Shown in pieces: positions 49,233-58,200 of a stretch of 64,000 bases of DNA. The stretch comes from Shinisaurus crocodilurus. Taxonomy: Eukaryota > Chordata > Lepidosauria > Squamata > Shinisauridae. Position numbers and translations under genes: made by a program. The first letter of the stretch is position 1. Every line of letters begins with the position of its first letter. The notes beneath the pieces are model-generated. The model had not been told where the DNA came from, made no database searches, and was given only the letters and a program-made list of their open reading frames with translations. Location: the NCBI GenBank assembly GCA_021292165.1, contig CM037879.1:38718339-38782338 (forward strand), written 5' to 3'.

Positions 49233-52200
49233 ATGCGCGCGTTAGTTAAGCTTCCAGTTTAGGAATACTGGAGAATTGACCAAAATAATTAAAAGTTAGT
49301 TCTGAACGAACCTGGGGATTACTGTGTACCTTTGAGCAGGGACATGTAATATTAAGCACTTGTAAAACAAAACACACAAAGGGATTTATTAGGCACCCGT
49401 GGCACAGTTAGTGGCAAGAGAACACTCACAGAAGATGCGCACGGGCTGACCACTTTAGGGGAGCATGGCGGAGAGTAAGTCATCCTCACAAGAACAGGCA
49501 TCTCATCATCTGAGACAGGCTTATCTCTGACTGCAGCACTGCCATCAGCGGCCTGCTTGCTGGGATCAGGCGACAGATGCTTGACAGGGACAGAAACGGG
49601 CATGACGATGGGCATGAAGCTCTCCACCTCAGAGGGCAGCTGCTCCTGCTGTGGGTGCTGCTGTGGCAGGTTCTGTCCTTCCTCCTGTACAGACAATTAA
49701 AGGCTTTCAGCCTCAACTGCAGCTGGTTCTCAACCAGAAGGTGAAAGGTAGTAGCATAAACGACAAGGGAGTCTGGTGGCATTTGAAAGATTAGCAGATT
49801 TATTGTGGCATCAGCCATTGTGCATTAGAGCCCACTTCCTCTGAGTTTATGAATTCCGTCTCAGCTGATGTTGCTACAACAGGCTAGCACACAGCTACTT
49901 TGCTGGTTAATGCAGTGTGAAAGGGTACTCATATTCTGGGCCGAAATGCCTCAGGACAAACAGAAAGTTGACCCAGGTTTAAAAAGTACACCACAAAGCC
50001 ATACTATCGTGTTGAGGGCAGGATTTTGCCCTTACTTAAACTTAACAAAGAATAAAAAGTCATGGAAAGGTGTGTTCTGAGTGAGGAACCTCTTTCACCA
50101 TGAGACTAGTAGCTCTTAGGTCTATGTGACATCACAGTGACAGATTTCCATTGATTTAACAGGCTTGGAAACAAAGCTGGAGGAAGACGTAATAACAAGA
50201 AGAGCTCCAGAATTGTAACATTTTAAATAAAGAAAAATAGCAATGCAAAGCAAGCAGCAAACTTTAGCAAGAAAGGGGGAAGACCAAGTATCCAAGGAAG
50301 AAAAGAAAAAGACACGGTTACCTGTCTGAAGATAGGCGATGCCCGTATCCCTCCATGAGACCTCATATGACCATGTAGGGCTGGTAAACTCTTAAATTCC
50401 TTCAAGCACACGGAGCATGTTAGCTTGCTCTTTGATTCAGAACTCTCAATATAAGGTTCTTTATCGTGACCACTGTTGTTGCAAGAGAGAGGGAGAGAGA
50501 GAGAGAGAGAAATGAAGAACATATTTTGATAAGAACGTTCCTAAATATTCATCCATGTACAAGTACTTTTACAAAATTCCAAACTCTTGCGGCATAGGAA
50601 TGCATGTGAACTGAGAGTTGGATCTAGGATCTCTGCCTTTCTTGAGAGGAAGGGCTCCAACCATGGAACGTCCCTCTGCCCAATTTTGGGGGATCCCTCT
50701 TCCACACACACACCACAGTTCATCCCATTCAGCAAGAAGGGTCTCCAGACACTCTGTGTAGCATTTTCAGGGGAATAAAAGGGCTGCCATGGGAAAGGGG
50801 GCGGAGAAGTCCACTTCTGCCAGTGCAGTTGATCCAGCTTAAATCTGGATCCAACCTGGAGTACGGGGCTGGACTTCCTGCCTAAAGCCTTTAAAGAGCT
50901 ATAGAACGGCCTGAGTGGTGTGCTGCACAGGTGTAGAACTCCTATGTGTGATGCACAGAGACCATGAATAACTTAAAAAAAAAAAAAAAATTAAATCAAC
51001 CATCACCACACAGGAAAGCCACTACGGCGGCTCCTCTTCGCCCAGGCCCGATGAGGAGGATGAGGTGTGCGGTAGCAGAGCGGAGGCAGACGGCGGCAGT
51101 GAATGGAGCCCGGGGGGAGGAGGGGGCATGCGACGGCAGCAGATGCCGGCAGATTCCCCACGCACTCCTGCTAATGGAGGACATCAGCAGGAACGTGCGG
51201 GGAAGCCGATAACAGCCAGCCAAGTACTGCTTGGTCACTTGGCCAGCTATCACCAGCTAGAGCCCCTTGCCCAGAGTGGCAGCCTTTCTTTGCTGCTCTG
51301 GTTTGGCTCGCGGGTAGGATACCTTGTCATCCTGGTTTGGCTGACATGCTAAACCTACAAGGGTTTCCTTAACCCTACCGCAAACCATGGCATAGCAGGG
51401 TGGTTTAGAAGCCGCCCCTAGGTCGTTTCTAAAGCAACCTGCAGTGTTCAGATGACATGCTAAACCAGAGCAGCTCTTAACCTGAGGTTTAGCGTGTCGT
51501 GCAAACCCAGTCAGGGAGATATACTTCTGAGTAAACATGGACAGGATTGCACTGAAAATATACCCCCCTTCACATGTTAATTGCCTGGGTTGCGATGCTG
51601 GCCCCACTCCTGACATCAGGAGCACCACTGCTCCACCTCCTGTTCCTCTACACAATCCCTCCTGAGGTCCCAATCCAGATCTCCAGGATTTCCCAGATGG
51701 CCCCAACCTCTTTCCCCCAACCACCAATCATGTGGTGGTTTCCCAGCTTTTGTACAATTTTTTGCCCATTCTAAAAGGCTGACTTGCCTCTCCTAAGACA
51801 GTAAGAGCTTTAAGCTAAAATATGCTGCTATTTTTTGTTATTTTGACCCCACCCCTTTTGTCTTTGGTCCTGCCCACCACTGGAACGCACCCTCTCCAAG
51901 AACTTCTCTGAAATGGAACTCGGCCCTTGGGCTGAAAGAGGTTCGACACTGCTGGTGTAGAGGGACAGGGCTGTACATACAGGCCCCGTCCCCCAATGTT
52001 CTCGTGTGTGCCGGGCCCTGTCCCCTGCATTTCTGACCTCCCCGTGTTGAGCAGGTAGGTCTCCAGAGGAGTTCTACTCGTGCTCACTTGTGTGCAAGTA
52101 GAACTCTCTTTGCAATTGGGCACCCTGATAAAGCAAGCTCCCCGAACATGTGGAGAGTTCTACTAGCTTTCAAATGAATGCAAGTAGAACGCCAATACCA

Positions 52201-55200
52201 TTGGGAATTGAAGGGGTGGGGCCTGATATGCAGAGGGATGTTGTGGGTGCGGCCAGCATGCACAGTCCCATTCCTGGACACACTCTGAACCCTCAACTTA
52301 GGGAGAAATTCCTGTCTGGGTCTCAAAACAACCTTATCTTTCTGCACTTTTAGATCCGGGTTCTAGTCCCCGCTCGGCCACAAAACTTACTGGGTGACTT
52401 TGGGCCAGTCACTGACTCTCAGCCTAACCTACCTCACAGGGTTGTTGTGAGGATAAAATGGAGAGGAGGATTATGTAAGCCGCCTTGGGTTCCTTGCAGG
52501 AAAAAAGGCGGGGTATAAATAAAATAAATAAATAAATAAATAAAAGGAGCACCCAACTAGCTCACTTTTCTCAATGAAGTGACTGCTATTTAAAAAAGAA
52601 AACAGCTTTAAGGGATAAATAACCCAAAGAACATGTGCCCAACAGCTCAAGCTGTTTCATGAACTATGAAAAAGATCAGAGAAAGGCTCTATTGAGGAAC
52701 AGGAACTTGAACTGGAGGAAACTTGTGGTAGTCCTGAGAAAAGCTGCTGAGCTGATAGGCAAAAGAAGACAGAACATCCTTCTATGGAAACATGGTATGT
52801 GCCAGACTCTTATATAGCAACTGTAGGAAATAATCACATATGTGATCTGCAAACTGTAGATCTGCAAACTGCAAGAAGGGGGATTTGAGGTGACTTGAGA
52901 CAGTGAACAAGAAGAACCTTTCCATTTAAAAAGATCATTTGTATGGATAGACCATTTCTCACACACGTCCAAATTTAACTTCATTGCCCTTGGGCACAGA
53001 GCCTGAACTTATTGGGGGGGAAAAGATTCCCCTGCGTTCCAAGATTAACTGGTGAACAGGCAGTCAAGTTACTCAGTTGTGTGTCAGTGCCCTTAATATG
53101 GATTGCCAGTGTTGTCTTGGCCAAGTGGTGTGTGGTGGGAACGCTTTCTGTCCAGTTTGATCAGAATCTTTAGTATCAACTGGAAAGGGGAGTGGGAGGG
53201 GAGACATAGAAAAGTGTTCCATTCCATGGAAGATGAAAGTATTGAGCAGTGGATCCTGACTGTTCTGCTGCAAAAACACAAACTAGCTCCTGTTTTTCCA
53301 AGTGGTAAAATGGTCTCTCTCTCTTGTGTTGCCCCTAGTCTGAAAAGCCACTGGGGTAATCAATCCTTTAGAGAACCTGCATGTGCTATGGTTCGTACCC
53401 TACTAAGAACATCAGAGAAGCTGCTATTCTTTCCTAAAACATGAGTGACCAACAGAAGTTAAATCACGAGCAATGTACCAGTGCTATGGCAGGAAAGCCT
53501 CTGACAGATAGCTCTCCATCCTGTCCTTCCCGGTTTGTTTGTGTTCTGGGAGTACTCCGCACATTCAGAGGATGATCTCCAAACTATCCTAAATGCTTTT
53601 GCAGAAGCATACGAAAAACTTGGTCTCTCACTTAACATCAAAAAAACCAAAGTGCTTCATCAGCAAGTGCAAGCTAACCCTTTGGTGATCCCATCTATCC
53701 AGCTTGGCGGGACAATACTGGAAAATGTCAATCATTTTCTCTATCTTGGCAGCTATCTTTCTGTTACAGCTAACATCGACAGTGAAATCCAGCATCGTCT
53801 GAGCTCCGCAAGTGCCGCTTTTTCTCGAATGAAACATAGAGTGTTCGAGGATCGGGATATTTGTAAGAAGACCAAAACACTGGTTTATGAAGCCATTGTA
53901 TTACCAACTTTATTGTATGCCTGCGAAACATGGACTATCTATAAACGTCACTTCCACCTCCTTGAAAGGTTTCATCAACGTTGCCTCCGGAAAATCCTGC
54001 GAATTACTTGGGAAGATAGGCGAACAAATGTCAGTGTACTGGAAGAAGCAAAGACTACTAGCATTGAAAAAATGATCCTTCAACGCCAACTTCAGTGGAC
54101 CGGTCATGTTGTTCGAATGCCTGACTGCCGTCTCCCAAAGCAGTTACTTTATTCCCAACTCAAGGATGGAAAGAGGAATATCGGTGGTCAATATAAGAGG
54201 TTTAAAGATGTTCATAAGGCTAATCTAAAAAAATGCAATATAAACATCGAAAACTGGGAAGCTCTGGCCCATGAACGATCTAAATGGAGGTTGGCCTTTC
54301 ACAAAGGATCCATGGACTTTGAAGAAGCCCGAGTGCAAGGTGAAAGGGAGAAACGTGCTAAGCGGAAAGCACGTCAAATGAATCCTTTACAGGACCATCT
54401 TCTATCTGGTAACCTGTGTCCTCACTGTGGGAAGCTGTGTGGATCTAGAATTGGCCTCCACAGTCACTTACGGACCCATCGCTAGAGTCTACACAATCTT
54501 CTTTAGAATTTCCCCCTTTTATCCCGGAAGACAATCTTACTTGGTCACGAGTGATCGCCTGATGATGATGTTTGTGTAAAAATGTGTTAAAATGTTTATG
54601 TAAAAATGTGTCCCAATCTTTTGCAGCTGGGACTTCTGAACTTTGTAGCTGTGGTAAAGAGGCCTTGTGATTCCACCAGACCACTTGGAGCTTGAGTAGG
54701 TTGATGTGGAAACTTGACCCCGTGACTGACAATGGGTGATTGGTCTTCCTGTGGCCACACGGTGCTCCCATCCTATATCAATAGAGACTGAGCTATGTGT
54801 CCTTTGTGTGCAGCGTTGTCAGAAAGGGATGACAGAGTGAGCTCTCCTTCCCCTCCTCAGGACCACAACTGAGCTAACTTTTGGTGAAGATTAATGAAAT
54901 TTCCCCTTGGAATGCTGAAAGTGTCTGCCATCTTAAGATGGCTGTTGTAAGGGCTTAGCAGGTGGCCGTTGATCTAGAACAGGGGTGCAGAGCCTGTTTC
55001 AGCCCAAGGACCTAATTCCATTTTGGAGAAGCTCTCGGGGGCGCATTCCAGTGGTGGATGCAGCTGAAGGAGAAAAGGTGGGGCCAAAACAAAATTAAAA
55101 ATGCCCAAAATACCAGCATATTTTCACTTCAAGCTCTTACTACCAGTAACTAAGCCTTAGGAGAGGCATTTCAACCTTTTAGAATGGGGGAAAAACTGCA

Positions 55201-58200
55201 CAAAAGCCGGGAAACCACCAAATGATCGATGGTATGGGGAAAGGGGCGTGGCCTTCTGGGTAAGCCTGGAAGGCCAGATTTGACCCCTGGACCTGAGGTT
55301 CTAAAACCCTGATCTAGAATACCTAAGTACTTGTGATAAGGTGCAGGCCAGGCAGGTACAACTCAAATCACCGAGGGTTGTTTTTATATGTTTACCAACT
55401 CAAGAAGGTCACATCACTATATTTGTCCCCTTTACACGTGAACTGAGGCAACTGCCACTAAAAACTTTAATCAAGGGTAGGTGGAAGGAGCACCTAATGC
55501 TCCAAAGCTCTAGTCTAAAAGATTCTGCTATATGGGTTACACTTATGCTGATGGAACTGCACAGATGCCACTATTTTGGGACTTGGGGGGGGGGGGGAGT
55601 TAGAATACATCTGTAGTTGAAAGCCAGTGTGGCATAACGGTTAGAGTGTCGAACTGGGACTCGGGAGATCTGGGTTCTAGTCCCCACTCAGCCATGAAGC
55701 TCACTGGGTGACTTTGGGTCAGTCACTGACTCTCAGACTAACCTACCTCACAGGGTTGTTGAGAAAATAAAATGGAGAGGAGGAGGAGAATTATGTAAGC
55801 CACTTTGGGTTCCTTGCAGGAAAAAAGGCGGGATATAAATATAATAAATAAATAGTTAATCACAAATATACCTTTGCTCAGGGGAAGCTGACTGGAGCCT
55901 GCCATCAGATAGCTGGAGCTGCTGCTCAGAAAGAGACGAGATACAGGTATATCAGCATGTTGAAGAATTATCTATCTACACATACAAGAATAATGGTTGG
56001 TTCAAATCATGTTCTCTTTCGAGGAGGTTCACACAACCTCCCTCATACATTCACAAATCTGCAAGGGGGCAGTGTGGTTGCATCTGTTGGCCACGCTGAC
56101 GCATGTGCAGCCTAGCCTCCCACCAGGTGCGCATTCAGCTAGTACAGAATGCGGCTACCTGATAACCCCTACACTGCACCACCTGCTCTCATTGTGTTTT
56201 CAGCCCCAATTTAAAGTGCTCATTTTGACCTTTAAAGCCTTAAATGGTTTGGGACCAAATTGTCTGAAGGACTGCCTTCACCTATATCAGCCCGCCTGCC
56301 CTTTAAGATCAGCGAGAGGACCTTCTCATTTGCCCACCTGTGAGAGCAGTTAGGTGGGTGACCACTTGAGAAGGACTTTTCCACAGTGGCCCCACACCTC
56401 TGGAATGAGTTGCCACTGGGGGTCTTCCAGGACCCATCATTACAGGCTTTTAAGAAGGCCCTGAAAGCACACTATTTTACTCTGGCCTTCCCCTGGTAAG
56501 TTTGCTGTTGCTGTTTTTATTGTGTTCTGAGTGTTTTTATCGTGTTCATTACTACATCGTTTTTTTTATTATGAATTTATTGTTGTATGCTGCTTTGGGA
56601 GGGCTCCTGCCAAATATTTTAATTAATTAATTAATTAATTAAATTCAGGGCCAATGTTAAGAGTCTGTGAGAGCATACCGATATACCTATGTAGGGTTCC
56701 TCCATGCGAGGGGGTATATTAGGACAATCAAAATTCCTCTTCAGGTAGAGAAGTTCCATGTGTGTATGGATCTTCACGTGGCTACCCCACACATGGCTGG
56801 CACAGGACATGGCTGGCACACACATTGATTTCAAGGATGGCCGCATGACCCTGTTCCCTCCTCAACATTATGAGGGATGTTCATTTGAATGCCCTTTCTC
56901 TCTAGGATTATACTTAAGAAACAACCTGGATATGCAGATGTAGAGGTGGGGCTATGCAAGCAGATGCCAGTTTTTAATGCAATCCAATGTGGAGGAGGCA
57001 GGTGTGGGGGGGGGAGTATGCTCAGTTGCTGATTGTTCACCATTTCCAAAGCTCTACCGGCACACATCAGCCAGGCGGAAAGTGTGTGTATGTGGGGGGA
57101 CTTACCTTGTTTCATGCTGCACTTTTGTTTTGTTTTTATCGTCGCCCCTTCATTGCTTCCAATGGGTGAGGAGAAATTAGTTAAACCAGCTCCAGGCTGA
57201 CATGGGGGAGGTGATCCTGGGGCCACCTCAGAGGATGAAGGGGCTTTGGATTCCACAGATCCAAGGCTGTCTTTGTCCTGTCCCTGACCTCAAACACTCC
57301 GTTTTGGGGCCTACTACTACTGCTGCTACCTCCACCCCAAGGAGCGTAAATAGGGGGGGAAATCAAATGCGGTAACTCACAAAACAGCCCACTGAGGACT
57401 GAGCATTCTCAGTGGCCATGGGGTGAGCAGGGTAAGGAAGATTCAGAAAGATGGGTGGGAGGGGGAATGGACTATCTTGGAGGAAGACAGGGACAGAGCA
57501 CTTCACACTACAATCTTTTGTTGCAGGTTCCACTTGTCCAATTCCATGGGAGAAAGTAAGGCCTAATCTGCACATGTAGTAGAATGTGGTGGCAGAATGC
57601 TGAGGTGGAAGGGTGTGGCCTGCACCACAACAGTCTGTGAATAATGGTGCCATTTTTCAATGCTCTCCCATGTGGAAAATTACCTGCAAGTAATGAACAA
57701 GCAAGTCAGATAGAAAAGCTCTATCCAAGCTTGCTTTTTTGCTGGACTAGGTTTCTACTGGCAGATACCTTTTTACAGAGGGCAGCACTGAAAAATTTGA
57801 CCACCTCAGCTCTGAAGAGCTATAGCCCATTCTATCACTACAGAACTTGGCCACCCCATTCTGCAGCCTGTGTCGACCAGGCCTATACAGGCCGCAATCT
57901 GGGACTCTGCTGAGAACATGCAAAACCAGCCTTTTCAGCCCAGACCCTGAGCTTACCAGGGCCACACTGGAGAAATATTTTCAGTGGGAGCAAAATACCC
58001 TACCCTCCCCCAACAGATGGTCTGGCCTCCACTGTTAGAGGTTCTATGGCGGCAATGGATCTCTGAATGTAGAATGCATAAATTTCCCCATGGGGTCTCT
58101 GCAATATATAGGTCTTCCATCAATACATATGCTACCCATCACTGTAGTTTAATACTCATTAAGTTAGACTACCGTTGGATAAACTTAAGTCCCACTCATT

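Noticed and set aside
53535..54485. A 316-codon host gene
   Set aside because: It starts on TTG in flanking DNA, encodes the C-terminal part of a reverse transcriptase, has a near-identical damaged copy at 43535, and ends in a (GAT)n tail. It is a retrotransposon fragment.
57181..57366. Candidate extra TRERF1 exon with a GSP-rich reading frame
   Set aside because: It was considered for the segment between exons 1 and 3, but phase and alignment are satisfied by the microexon at 55872-55918, which contains SDGR in the right place.
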